From Actinospica acidithermotolerans (GTDB taxonomy: Bacteria > Actinomycetota > Actinomycetes > Streptomycetales > Catenulisporaceae): DNA of 64,000 bases. The translations under genes and the position numbers were made by a program. The stretch lies in the NCBI RefSeq assembly GCF_018139625.1, contig NZ_JAGSOH010000019.1, positions 18,604 to 82,603 of the forward strand, given 5' to 3'. Under the pieces are notes generated by a model. The model made no database searches. It saw nothing but the letters and a program-made list of their open reading frames with translations, and was not told the DNA's origin. This document shows positions 33,492 to 45,400 of this stretch, piece after piece. The stretch's first letter is position 1; each line of letters begins with the position of its first letter.

Positions 33492-36166
33492 CGGCCCGCC
33501 CCCTCACGGAGCACGGCAGCCGATTCGCGGCGACGGGCTCCGGCGAGCACGAAGGTGAGCAGCGGCACGGCGAGCAGCGCCGCCACACCGACCAGAACCT
33601 GCGTCCACGGCGTCAGCACCGTCACCGCGGGCTGCGGCTTGGAGGCGCTCGCGGTCAACGTGGCCACGGGGATCACCACCCTTCCGAGGAGCAGCCCGAG
33701 CGCGACGCCGGCCAGCGCTCCGGGACCGGCGAGCAGCATCTGTTCGAGGCAGAGGGTGCCTGTCCGCCCGCCCCGGGAGAACCCGAGCGCGTCGAGAAGC
33801 GCGAACTCGGCCGACCGCTCCGCGCGCGTGCTGAGGACGCTGACGATCAGGCCGCACAGGGCCAGCAGCGTCGTCGCGATGGCCACGGCGAGCAGCGCAC
33901 GCAGCGATTCCTCCGTCAGCGGCGCTGAGCGCAGTTGGCCCTGGACCTGCGAGCGGAAGGTGACGACGGCGCCGGCGGGCAGCCCGCGCGGCGTGTCGGT
34001 GGACGAATCGCCGAGCCACACCTCGTTCGGCGCGAGATTCACCGCCGCTTCGCCGACGACCAAGCCGCCGCCCGGGGTCGAGATCGACGGGAAGCCGGAC
34101 ACGATCGCCACGATCCGGACCGTGATCGTGCCCGAACCGACGGGCACCGACGTGAGATCGCCGACGCCGAGACCGAGCGTGTGCGCGAGCGTCGAGGTGG
34201 CGACGGCCGGAACCTGGCCGCTCGCGCCGGCCTTGCCGGAGACCTCGTTCATCAGGGTGCTGAGCGGCACGGACGAGAGGTCGGAACGCAGCTGCACGGT
34301 GCGCGCGGCGCTGGCCGGATCGACGGCCAGCAGCGTGGTCAGCAGTGCGCCGCTGTCGGGGACGAAGGTCGAGCGGTGGAGCGGGCTCACCTCGTGCACG
34401 CCCGGCGACGCGGCGAGCGCGGCGAGGTCGGACGACGTGAAGCCGGCCCCGGTCACGCGCGCGTCCGCGTCGGCGCCGACGGTGAAGGCGGCCTGATCCG
34501 CCGCGGAGCGCTCGGCGCTGGCGTACTCGCTCAGCGAGAGCACGCCGGTGGCGACGGCCAGCATCGTGAGCAGCACCGGGCCGGCGAGCTTCAGCGGCCT
34601 GCGGCCGGTCTGCCAGAACGCCAGCGGCACGGCCAGCGTCCGGCTGCGCCGCGTCAGCCGGTCGCCGAGCCGCGCGAGGAGCGGCAGCAGCCGCAGCGCG
34701 AGGGTCGCGCCGGCCGCGAGGGCGAGCGCGGGCGCGGCGATCGCGATCGGGTCGTAGGTCGAGTTGCCCGACTGGTCGGTGCCGACGATCGAGTTCGAGG
34801 TGAGCAGTTGCCAGCAGGCGAAGCCGGCCAGCGCGAGCAGGGCGAAGTCGAAGCCCGCCCGGCCGGCGGCGGTGAACGCGGCCTGCCTGCTCTGCCGCGC
34901 GCGCAGCGCCAGCGGCGAGACCGCCGAGGTGAAGGCCGGCGCCAGGATCACCGCGACGGCCGCGAGCGCGCAGCCGATCACCCCGGCCCAGACGGCCGTC
35001 GGGACGGCGGCGTGCGGCAGCGACGCGCTCGCGCCGCCGCCCAAGCGGTCGATCGCCCTCGCCAACGGTCCGGCGGCAAACGGCGCGGCGACGACCGCGG
35101 GCGCGATGAGCAGCATGGATTCGACGGTGCGCAACCGGATCAGCTGCGACCCGGTGCCGCCGCGTGCCCAGAGCAGCGCCGCTTCCGTCTCCCGCGCCTC
35201 GGACAGCAGCCGCACGACGATGAAGAGGGCTGCGAGCGCCACGACGAGCAGTTCGAGCAGCCCGGCGTACACGAGCGACTGCGCGACCTGCGCGGCCGGC
35301 GCGAGGCTCGCGAGCAGTTCCGGCAGTTCGGTGGAGGCCCCGGGGTTGCCGAGGTCGGAGTCCGTGCCGAAGGCGGAGATCAGCGACTTCAGGGCGGCGG
35401 CGTGCGCGGCGAGCCCGGACGCGCTGATCGCCTGCGTGTCGGGGACGGCCTCCCACTCCATCTGCTGGGCGGAGAGGGTCCCGCCCGCGAGGAACGCCGG
35501 GTCGGTGAAGAAGGGGCCGACCGTCGTGGAGCCGCTGCTCTGCTGGCTTCCGGCCCCCGCCAGCGGGTCCAGCCCCCAGTACGCGCCGGAGGCGTCGATC
35601 GGCTCGAACACGCCGGTGACGAGGACGGTCACCGCGGAGTCGTCGTCGGTCAGGACCCTGATGCGGCTGCCCGGCGCGACGCCGAGCACAGACGCGGCGG
35701 CGCGGTTGAGCGCGACCGGCACTTCGGCATTGACCGATTCGCCGTGGCTCGGCCACGAACCGGCGACGAGCGTGCCGTGCGACCTGAGATCCTGCGGCGC
35801 GAGAAGCGCCGCCGCCTTGCCTGCCTTCGCCGCCGAGCCCGTCAGCGAGAGGTCCAGCTCAGGGGCCTCATACACCGTCACCTTCGCGCCGCCGAGCGCG
35901 CCGCTCACGTCGCCGCGTATCTCGGATGCGGCCTGGTCGGCGGGAACCGCGGGCATCGAACCCGTGAGCGCGATCGATGTGCCGCTCGCGCTGCGCAGCG
36001 CATCGCGTACCGCGGCGTTTCCGGCCTGGCTGCTGTACATGATCAGCGCTGCGGCGAACGCCGTGGTCAGCACCACTGTCGCGATCACGGCCGCCAACAC
36101 GACGCGATGGACACCCATCCGGCGCAGTGCCACCGGCACCCGCGCGCGACGCGGCTGCAACCCCAT
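33488..36166 (-). CDS. FtsX-like ABC permease 2
   Basis: An 892-residue paralogue of the next permease, with the same layout: N-terminal helix (VVLAAVIATVVLTTAFAAAL), a large outer domain, ten or so helices, and the FtsX motif RAERSAEFALLDALGFSRGG near residue 770. It is the first gene of the four-gene operon. ATG 36166 is preceded by GGGGGTGAGTCG. Confidence 0.82.
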   Translation of the reverse strand: MGLQPRRARVPVALRRMGVHRVVLAAVIATVVLTTAFAAALIMYSSQAGNAAVRDALRSASGTSIALTGSMPAVPADQAASEIRGDVSGALGGAKVTVYEAPELDLSLTGSAAKAGKAAALLAPQDLRSHGTLVAGSWPSHGESVNAEVPVALNRAAASVLGVAPGSRIRVLTDDDSAVTVLVTGVFEPIDASGAYWGLDPLAGAGSQQSSGSTTVGPFFTDPAFLAGGTLSAQQMEWEAVPDTQAISASGLAAHAAALKSLISAFGTDSDLGNPGASTELPELLASLAPAAQVAQSLVYAGLLELLVVALAALFIVVRLLSEARETEAALLWARGGTGSQLIRLRTVESMLLIAPAVVAAPFAAGPLARAIDRLGGGASASLPHAAVPTAVWAGVIGCALAAVAVILAPAFTSAVSPLALRARQSRQAAFTAAGRAGFDFALLALAGFACWQLLTSNSIVGTDQSGNSTYDPIAIAAPALALAAGATLALRLLPLLARLGDRLTRRSRTLAVPLAFWQTGRRPLKLAGPVLLTMLAVATGVLSLSEYASAERSAADQAAFTVGADADARVTGAGFTSSDLAALAASPGVHEVSPLHRSTFVPDSGALLTTLLAVDPASAARTVQLRSDLSSVPLSTLMNEVSGKAGASGQVPAVATSTLAHTLGLGVGDLTSVPVGSGTITVRIVAIVSGFPSISTPGGGLVVGEAAVNLAPNEVWLGDSSTDTPRGLPAGAVVTFRSQVQGQLRSAPLTEESLRALLAVAIATTLLALCGLIVSVLSTRAERSAEFALLDALGFSRGGRTGTLCLEQMLLAGPGALAGVALGLLLGRVVIPVATLTASASKPQPAVTVLTPWTQVLVGVAALLAVPLLTFVLAGARRRESAAVLREGAGR

Positions 36167-36250
36167 CGACTCACCCCCGTTCGCCCGTCAGCGCGCGACG
36201 ACCGAGCGGACGACTCCTGGCGGTGCGAACTCGCGCGAGGCAAGAGCTTA

Positions 36251-36289
36251 CGACATCCGCCCGTCCGGTGACCGGACGGGCGGATGTCG
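36251..36289 (-). terminator. terminator belonging to the giant gene, now displaced
   Basis: Perfect 18-bp arms CGACATCCGCCCGTCCGG / CCGGACGGGCGGATGTCG with a TGA loop. Without the 36301-36469 insertion the hairpin would begin about 10 bases after the stop codon of the 3,218-residue gene. Confidence 0.75.
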
Positions 36290-36300
36290 CAGGCCACGGA

Positions 36301-36469
36301 CTAGGCCGTGTCTTCAAACTATCGCCGGGTCCGCGACGCCTGCCACGCACGCTCGCGGCGTTGCAGGGGCGGTTGCAGACGACCGAGTATGCGCCCGCCC
36401 CTGCGCCTTGCGAGCGCACGCGTCAGACGCCGCGGCCTGATCCGACGCAAGTTTGAAGACACGGCCTAG
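36301..36469. mobile_element. 169-bp foldback MITE with CTAG target duplication
   Basis: The ends are perfect inverted repeats, GCCGTGTCTTCAAACT and AGTTTGAAGACACGGC, each flanked by CTAG. Inner inverted repeats (GCAGGGGCGG with CCGCCCCTGC, GCTCGC with GCGAGC) let the whole element fold. It has no coding capacity. CTAG or TA duplications and such ends are known for IS5-type elements of actinomycetes, so a non-autonomous derivative of one is likely. The right CTAG holds the TAG stop codon of the giant gene. Confidence 0.82.
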
Positions 36470-39400
36470 GCGCCGTTTCCGTTCTGGTTACCGCCGTCGC
36501 CGTTTTTCGCCGCCTCCTGCTGCGCGGCCACGATCTTCGCGACGTACCCGGCGTTGAGGGTGTCGGCGTGCGAGAGGAGGTCGTTGACGAGGAAGTCGGT
36601 GAGCATCTTCTCGCCGAATTGGAGGGTGATGTCGGCGAAGCCGCCCGAGTGGAACCAGCGGCCGGACAGGCCCACGTGGCCCAGCGTCTTGACGGCGCCG
36701 ACGGTCAGGCCGCCGACGAGGCTTCCGGCCATGGCCCGGCCCGCCGCGTCCCAGAGGGCGTCGCCGCTCAGGACCGTGCCCTCCTTGCCGACGCCGAGGG
36801 TCGAGCCGGTGATGAGGGTGGCGAAGAAGCTGCCGAACGCCGGGACGAGCGTGCCGCCGACGAAGTAGTCGAAGGTGCCGGAGCGCCAGCGGGTCGGGTT
36901 CTCGTTGCCCGCCCACTCGTTGTCCCAGTGCTTGTCGTTGTTGTACGGCTGGCGGTTCCAGTCCTTGCCGCCGTCGATGTTCCGCAGGCCGTCGCGGAAG
37001 TCCTTCAGCCAGGTCTCCGTCAGCACGCCGTAGCCGGCCTTGAAGCCGCTGCGGACGGCGGCGCCCGCGAAGAAGCCGCCGACCTGGCCGGGCGTGAAGT
37101 CCCAGCCCTCGGTGGCGCCGGTGATGATGATGTTCGCCACGACGTCGATCGTGAAGTCCTGGAGGAAGTCGAACACCGACTTCTGGCCGATCTTCGTCCA
37201 CTTGCCGCGCAGCTCGCCGACCGCGCCGTCGCTCCGGGTGAACTGCACCCGGTTGGGCTCGCGCAGCATCCGGTTCCAGCCGCGGAACTCGTTGAGCGCC
37301 GGAACCAGGCCCTTGACCTCGCGCTCCAGGCCGACCTGCGTCCACTGGCCGAAGGTGCCGCGCTCCATGATCGCGCCGGAGGTGCCGCGGTAGCGGATCA
37401 GATCGCCGTTCAGGTCGGTCATCCGCCACTGCTTCTGGAAGCTCTCCTTCTCGATGAAGTACACGCGGTCGCCGCCGGGGTGCGTCTCGGTGATCGCGTC
37501 GCGCTGCCGCCAGACGCTGCCGAAGTCGTACTCCTTCCACACGTTCATGCCGTGCGTGCCCTGGTCGCCGTAGATGCGGACCTTGCCGCCGATCGACTCG
37601 CGCACCGTCAGGCGGGTGCCGTCCGGCTGCACCCGGACGTCCCGCCAGTCCGCCGTCTTCGGGCTCCTGGCGTCCTGGGTCAGCGCGTGGAAGTTGCCGT
37701 TCGAGTCCTTCCATTCCCGCACGGCCCGGCTGGCGTTGTCCATCTCGCCCTTGGCGTTGAACTTCGCGGACTCCCAGGTGCCGTTGGGCTCGCGCCACGA
37801 CCGCAGCGACGAGCCCTTGTTCAGCGCGCGGTAGTCGCGGATCTGCAGGAAGCGGCCGTCGTTCCGCTCGAAGTCGGCGAAGGAGTCGTCCCAGGAGCCC
37901 TTGCCGCCGTTGCGGTACGAGATGCGCACGCCGTCGTTGCCCAGGCCGTCGTCCCAGCTCCAGCGGCCGGTGCGCGGGTTGCCGCGGCCGACGATGTCGC
38001 CCGCGTCCATGCCGCCGAAGTGGTCGTTGCGCTCGATGAGCTGGCCCATCGTGTTGCGGGTGATCGACGGCATGTTGTCGTGCGGGCCGACCCCGTGCGG
38101 CTGGGTCGCGTCGAACTGCGGCCTGGCGTCGGAGGTGAAGTGCACGACGTCGCCCTCGTCCGTCGTGTACCTGGCCACGCGCTCGATTCCGGCGGGGTCG
38201 GTGAACCGGTCGGCCCACGTCTTGTTGTTGAAGAAGCTGCGGGTGCCGGACTGCACGACCGTGCTGCCGTTCATCTCCCGCCAGTGCAGCGGCGGCCGGC
38301 CGGCCGGGTTGTTCAGGCCGGCGGGGTACTGGTCCCAGCTGCGGCCGTCGGCGGTCTTGCCGATCTCGATCTTGTTGCCGTTGTCCAGCTTGATCGTGCT
38401 GCGGACGAGCTTGCCGCCGTCGGTGAAGTCGAAGTTCGATCCGTCCGGGGTCAGCACCCGCACGCCGTGCCCGGCCCGCGCCCCGGCCGCGTCCTTCTCG
38501 ACCCAGCTGAAGACCTGGAAGCGCGAGTCGCCGGTGAAGAATCCGCGGTTCGGGAAGTCCACGGTGTCGTACTTCGAGGTGTGCCACTTCCACAGGAAGT
38601 CCGGGATGCGCTGCTCGGAGTACCGGGTGAACTCGAGCGTGTGGTTGTTGGCGATCGTCTCCAGGCTGCCGGTGTCCTTGCCCTGCTGCGAGATCTCCTT
38701 GAACGAGGTCTTCACCCCGAAGCCGTTGACGGCGTCGCCCGAGATGCCGTGTTCCCGGTAGTGGCCGGCGTGGGCGACGAAGTTGAAGGCGCTCCAGTGC
38801 TCCTGGGCCGGCCGGAACGCGGCGCCGTCGCGGAAGGTGTCCTTCCAGCCGAAGGCCCCGGAGCCCCACGGCGTCCTGGCCCGGTTGCCGCTCAGCTTCA
38901 GCGCGCCGTCCTTGTCGAACCGGGTCCAGGTGAACGAGCCGTCCGGCATCTTCTCGCCGCGCACCAGGCCGCCGTCGATGCCGGTGCGGTACTGCCGGAT
39001 CGTCGCGCCCCAGCTGTTGACATCCTTGGCGTCGACCCCCGCGTCGTCGTTCGCGAAGCGCCGGAAGCCGTTGTCGGTCAGGTGGCCCGCGTCGTCCCAG
39101 CTGGTCCACTGGCGCCGGCCGTTCGGGAACTTGAGCACCTCGAGCTCCTGGCCGATCGCCAGCCGCTCGCGGCCGAACAGCGGCGTCTTGTCGGCGCCGG
39201 TGAGCAGCAGCGTGCCGTTCTTCTGGAGCGTGGCGCTGCCCGAGCTGTTGTACGCCTTCGGCAGTCCCGCGTCCCGGGCGCCGGCGTCGGTACGGGTCCA
39301 GCGGCCCGTCCAGGTGCCGTCCGCCCCCATCCGGAATTCCACGTCGAAGCGGTCCGGCGTCAGGCCGCCCTTCGCGTTCCGGATGCCGATGCGCGCGCCG

Positions 39401-42400
39401 ATGAGACGGTTGCCCAGGTTGAACGTCCGGGTCTCGCCGAGGTGGGCGGCGGCTGTGTCGGTGAGGATGACGCTGTTGCCGTCGGCGCTGCGGGTGAGGG
39501 TGAACCGCGTCGAGACCGCGTTGCTGCCGTCGCGGACCTGGAGCGTCGGGTGGTTGTTCGCGTCGCGGTTGAGGTAGTCCGTGTTCAGCTGCAGTCCGCT
39601 GGAGTCCTGAAGGTGGTCCTGCCGCGACTCGATCCTGCCGAGGTTCTGGGTGAACTCCGCATAGTCGCCCTCGGTGAGGCCCACCCGGGTGTCGGTGAGC
39701 CGGACCACGTTCGCCCGGGTCGTGCTCTGCGCGAAGTGCGGGACGACGGCGTCGGTGTTGTCCCGGACGGTGACCGTCGGCCGGCCGTCGGCGCCGAGGT
39801 TGAGGTGGTCCTCGTGGATGTGCAGGTTGCCGAAGTCCTGCAGTTCGGTGCGCCGGTAGTGCATCGCGCCAGTCGCGCCGTCGAACTCGACGTGAGAGCC
39901 GCGGGTGGAGAAGGGGTGGATATCGGTGACGTGGAAGTGCCCGTTGGCGGCCCGCGCGCCGCGGAAGTTACCGACCACCGCGTTGGTGTTCGAGTCGCGG
40001 ATGGTGATGGCCGGGTTGCCGGCGCCGTCGGGGTTGAGGTGGTCCTCGACGAGGTGCCGGTCGTTGAAGTCCCCGAGGTTGAAGCGCTGGGTCCGGATGT
40101 TCCCGGTCAGGCCGTCGAACTCCGTATAGGCGTCGTGCGTGTGGCCCAGGCGGGTGTCCGTGACCATGTAGTGCGTGACGCCGAAGCGGTTGACGTCGAA
40201 GTCGTGCGAGACGCTGCCGTCCGCGTTGCGGATCGTCGTCGTCGGGAATCCGCCCGGTGTGAGGTTGACGTGGTCCTCGTGGATGTAGCGGCCGCCGAAG
40301 TTCTCCACGTTGAGCTGCTGGTAGTGCATCGCTCCGGTGGCGCTGTCGAACTCTGCCACCGAGCCGTGAGCGTGTCCGTTGCCGATGTTGGTGACGACGA
40401 AGTCGCCGTTGTGCTCGTCGACCTGGAAGTCGGGCCGTCCGCTGCCGTCGGCGTTGTGCACGCTGATCGTCGGCTCGCCGTGGACGTCGAGGTTGCCGTG
40501 GTCCTCGAAGACGTGCAGGCCGCCGAAGTCCTCGAGGTTGGCGCGCCGGGCCAGGATGCTGCCGCTCAGGCCGTCGAACTCGGCCGTCGAGCCGTTGCGG
40601 TAGGTGTGGCCGATGTCGGTGACGACCAGGTTCCCGGCGGCGTTGCGGCCCGCCTGCAGGTCCGCCGACACGGTGCCGTCGGCGGCGCGGACGGTGGTCG
40701 CCGGATCGCCGTGGACGTCGGGGTTGAGGTGGTCCTCGTGGACGTGCAGGCCGCCGAAGGACTCGAGGTTGGTGCGCCGGGTGATGAGGGCGCCGCTGAG
40801 GCCGTCGAACTGCGCTCCGGCCCCGCGCATGTAGGTGTCGCTGGTGTCGGTGAGCACGAAGTTCCCGGCGGGGTCGCGCTCGGCCCGGAAGCCTGCGACC
40901 ACGGTGCCGTCGTCGGCGCGGACCGTGATCGTCTGCTCGCCGGTGCGGACGTCAGGGGTGAGGTGGTCCTCGTGGATGTGCATCCCGTCGAAGGACTCGA
41001 GGTTGGTGCGCCGGGTGATGATGTCCCCGCTGAGGCCGTCGAACTCGGCCGTGGAGCCGTTCGAGTGCGTGTGGCCGACGTCCGTGACGACGAGGTTCCC
41101 GGCCGGGTTCCGCTCGGCCTGGAAGTCAGTCAGGACCGTGTCGTCGTGCGCGCGGACGGTGATCGTCGGCTCGTTGCGCGGGTCGAGGTTGATGTGGTCC
41201 TCGTGGACCTGCATGCCGTGCGACTGGGCCAGGTTCGTGCGCCGGACCAGGATCCCTCCGGTCACGCCGTCGAACTCCGACGCGGCGCCGTGCGCGTGCG
41301 TGTTGCTGACGTCGGTGACGATCAGGCGCCCGTCGCCGGTCCGCTGGATCTCGAAGCCGCCGATCGGCAGGCCGTCCTCGTTGCGGACGGACATCGTCGG
41401 CGCGCCGGTGTTCGGGTCGAGGGTGAGGCGGTCCTCGTGGACGCGCAGGCCGCCGAAGTCCTGGAGGTTCGTCTCCCTGGCCCGCACCGAGCCGGTGGTG
41501 CCGTCGAACTCGGTGAAGTTGCCCTCCTCGTGGGTGTTGCCGGTGTCGGTGACGGTGAAGTGGCCGTTCTCGTCGCGGATGACGAGGAAGCCGGCCATCG
41601 CGAAGTTCTCGTCGTTGCGGATCGTCGTCGTCGCGCCGCCGGTGTTCGGGTCCGCGTGGACGTGGTCTTCGTGGATGTGCAGCCCGTTGAAGTCCTGGAG
41701 GTTGGTCCGCTGGGTGAGCACGTGCCCGGTGACGCCGCTGAACTCGGTGGAGGCGCCGTTGCGGTAGTGGCCGGGCGCGATCTCGGTGACCGTGAAGTGG
41801 CCGTCGAGGTTCTGGGTGATCTGCCGTCCGCCGATCGCGTTGCCCGCGTCGTCGACGAGAGTGTGCGTCTCGCCGTTCGGGCCTGCCGTGTGATCGGTGC
41901 GGATGTGGACGTTCGTCAGGTCGAGGGTGCCGTGGTCGCGTGTCGTGAGCTGGCTGAAGCGGAGGTCGTTGGCCCCGCCGAAAGCGAGTGTGTGGACGCC
42001 GTCCTCGCTGGTCAGGGTGAATCCGGCGTGTGCGCCGTCGTGCTCGAAGTTCCAGCGGACGCCGGGGATGTCGCGGAAGGTCGCGCTGCCGTCGCCGTAA
42101 TTCACCCGCAGGGTGCCGAAGTCGCCGCCGTACTGCGACGTGTGCAGGTCGGCACGGGTCAGCACCGCGTGGTCGACCCCGGTGGAGACCTCGACGATGT
42201 CGCCGTTGTGCGAGGTGACCGTGATCGTGTTGCCGTTGATCTCGGCGTGGGTCGGCGGGACGTCGGCACCGTCGTGCGTGGTGATCGACATGGTGTGGGC
42301 CTGCGGGTCGTGTATGTCGACCGTGAGATCGCCGATGCCGTGGCCGTCCGCGTGCCGTAGCGGCATTCCGTAGCCGGCCATGTGGCCGCCGGCGTCGTAG

Positions 42401-45400
42401 CCCATCCAGACGTCGCCGTTGTCGGTGAGGTCCAGCCGGAAGCCGCCGGTGCCGTCCTGCGCCGGATGGAAGGAGAACGCGTCGGTCGTGCCGTCGCGGA
42501 AGAAGGCGTGGGCGAGGTTGTTCTCGTGGTCGAGCAGCACGCCCGTCGTCTCGTTGCCGAGGTGGTCGAACAGCTGCCTGGGCTCGATGGTGAGCCTGCC
42601 CGCGAAGTCGAACTGCCACATGCGCCAGTCGTTCGCCGCGCCGATGGTGATGTTGCCGTTCGCCGAGTGCTCGACGTCGAGGCCTGTCAGGTGCTCGTCC
42701 GCGGTGCGCAGATCGGCCAGGCCGCCCGCGGTGTGGTCGACCGTCACGGTCCCGAATTGCTGGCCGTGCACGTCGACGAGCACGCGCTCGGAGGCGATGA
42801 GCGTGCCGTCGTGGCTGAACTCGCGGAACCCGTTGTTGTCGAACGAGTCGATGCGGATTCCGCCGTGCGCGAGGTCGTCGGTGAGGGTGCCGTGGAACAG
42901 CGTCTCGCCGTTGTGCACGTTGACGACCTCGCCGAACTCCTGGCGGTCGGTGCCGAAGGAGATCACCAGCTGGTGGTCCTGGCCGAGGGCGCGGGTCGCG
43001 ACCGTGACTTCGCCGGTGTCCTCGTGGACGTGCAGCGGAACGTCGGTGTCCTTCATGCCGCCGAGCAGCCGCGGCCGCTCCTTCAGCGAATCCAGGACGG
43101 CGCCGCGGTCCTGCAGCGTCAGGTCGAGGGCGCTCGTGCGCACGTCGTGCAGCTTCGCGCTCGCCTCGGCGAAGCCCTTGGCAGCGTTCTGCAGGTTGTG
43201 GACGGACTCCGCCTGCGCGTTCGTCTGCGGGGCCTTGCCCTTGAAGGCCGGACCGGCCTCACCCACCTTCGGGTCGGCTCCGTGGAACTGCAGGTCGTGG
43301 TCGGCCTTCGCCTGGATGAACAGGTTCTGGGCCTGCTTGAAGTCGGTCCAGGCGACGGCCAGCTTCTCGCCGTTGGGGTCGATCAGGCCGGGCTTTCCCG
43401 CGAGGTCGGGTTCGGAGAACTCGGTGCCGCGCGAGCCCGCGGAGTGCGCGGCGCCCTCGTCGACGCCGGTGCTCGAGACCGCCGGGATCGAGCTCGAGTC
43501 CGTCGCCGGCTCGATGATGTCGTGCTTGGTCCCGAACTGCCCCTCGCTGATGTTCACCCGGATCCCCGAGTCGTTCGCGTGGACGGGGATCTCCGGGTTC
43601 GCCTGCAGGTTCCTGATCTCCGGCGGGATGGCGCCGCGCGAGTCCTCGCCGAGCCGGCCGACGTCCAGCTGAGGGGCGGTCAGCCGCGGGGTGCCGGTCG
43701 AGGCGTTCAGGTGCACGGCGGTGGCGCTGTCGTTCGCCGCGAGGTGCTGCAGGGCGTTGACGTCCGGATTGGCCAGGTGCAGCGCCTCGCCGGACATGTT
43801 CACGTTCAGTTCCGTGTGCGCGTGCGTGCCGATGTTGACGTCCACGTTGGCGACGTTCGCCGTGAGGTTCACGTGCGCCGTGTCCACGTTCGTCACCTCG
43901 ACGTGGCCCGCGGAGATCGACTTGCCGTCGATCTTCAGGCCGGAGTCGGTCTGGGTGACCGGGAGCCCGTGCATGTCGGCGACGTTGATCTGCGTGTGCG
44001 CGATGGCCGAGAGGTTGGGCAGCTCCTGCGCGGTGGGCATCTTCGTGACCGCGTTCGAGGCCAGGTCCACGTTGTGCAGGTCAGAGGTCTGCAGGTTGTT
44101 GATGTGCAGCGAGGGGATGTTGATGTGCTGCAGGTTGCCGGTCATGTGCACCGAGCTCGAGCCCAGGTTCGGCGCGCTGGTTTCATGCAGGATCGGCATG
44201 TTCAGGTTGCCGTCGTGCAGACCGGAGACGTTGACGTCCGTGGTGTGGATCACCGGCAGGTTCAGGTTGTCGGCGTGCATCGCCGGGACGTTGATGTCAG
44301 TCGTGTGGATCGTCGGCACGCTCAGGTTCTCGCCGTGCATTCCGGCGACGTTGATGTCCGCGGTGTGCAATGTCGGCACACTGAGTTCGCCCGAGCGCAG
44401 TCCGGCGATGTTCATGTCCCCGGTGTGCATCCCGGCCACGTTGATGTTCGCGGCGTGCAGGTTCGGGATGCTCATGTCGCCGCTGCGCACCGACGAGATG
44501 CTCAGGTTGTCGGCGTGCATCGAGGGGATGGACACCTCGGCCGAGTGCAGCGTCGGCACGCTGATGTGCGAGCTGTTCATGTCGATGTTCGCCGGCAGCT
44601 TGTCCTCGTGGACGGTCACGAAGGACAGGTCGTTCATCTTCGTGATGACGGTGCCGTTGCCGATGTTGTTGAGTTCCTTGGGGAACCGCAGGTCGGGGAT
44701 CTCCAGCTTGTTCAGGCCGAAGTTGGTGTGCGGCATGTGCGTGCTGATCGTCCCCACGCTCAGCGCGTCGTGCGTGAACCCGGCGGCGAGGTTGCCCATC
44801 GAGATCCGCGGCGCGGAGATGTGCCCGTCCAGCGTCGCCAGGCGGAAGTCCGTGTTCAGATTCGGCAGCGAGGCCTCGAGGCCGTGGCCGATGTTGATGT
44901 CGATGGCGCTGGTCTTCGGCACGTCGAGGTAGCCGAAGCCGGCGAAGTGGAACTCGCCCGTCTTCACGCCGCCGAGCGCGAGCTTGCTGAGGTCGAGCAG
45001 GTTGGTCGCCGGGGAGGCGGTGATGCCGAGGCCGCGCTCCAGGAAGCCGAGCCGGAACGCGGACATCAGGCCCAGCTTCTCCACCTCGATCGCGTCGATC
45101 GGCAGGATCAGGCTCAGGAAGCTGCCGGTCCGCAGGCTGGTGAAGATCTTCAGGCCCCCGGCGACGAACAGCTCGCCGAGCTTGGCGGCGAACGTGGTGC
45201 CCGCGGTGATCAGCGTGGTCGGCAGGTCCTTGAGCCCGTTGAGCACCCAGACTCCGCCCTTGAGGACGAAGTTGCCCATCTTCGTGAGCGTCTCGATGGA
45301 CAGCAGGTCCGTGAACTTCGTGTTCACGAGCAGGTCCATGAAGTCGGACAGGCCCGCGCGGATGGAGACGAAGCCGGTCTTGGCGAACGACGCCATGCCC

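Noticed and set aside
36568..42360. A 1,930-codon open frame on the plus strand opposite the giant gene, and others such as 42382-46428
   Set aside because: They are antisense shadows of a high-GC gene: Val/Ala/Gly/Arg-rich, without domains, ribosome sites or the GC-ending codon pattern.
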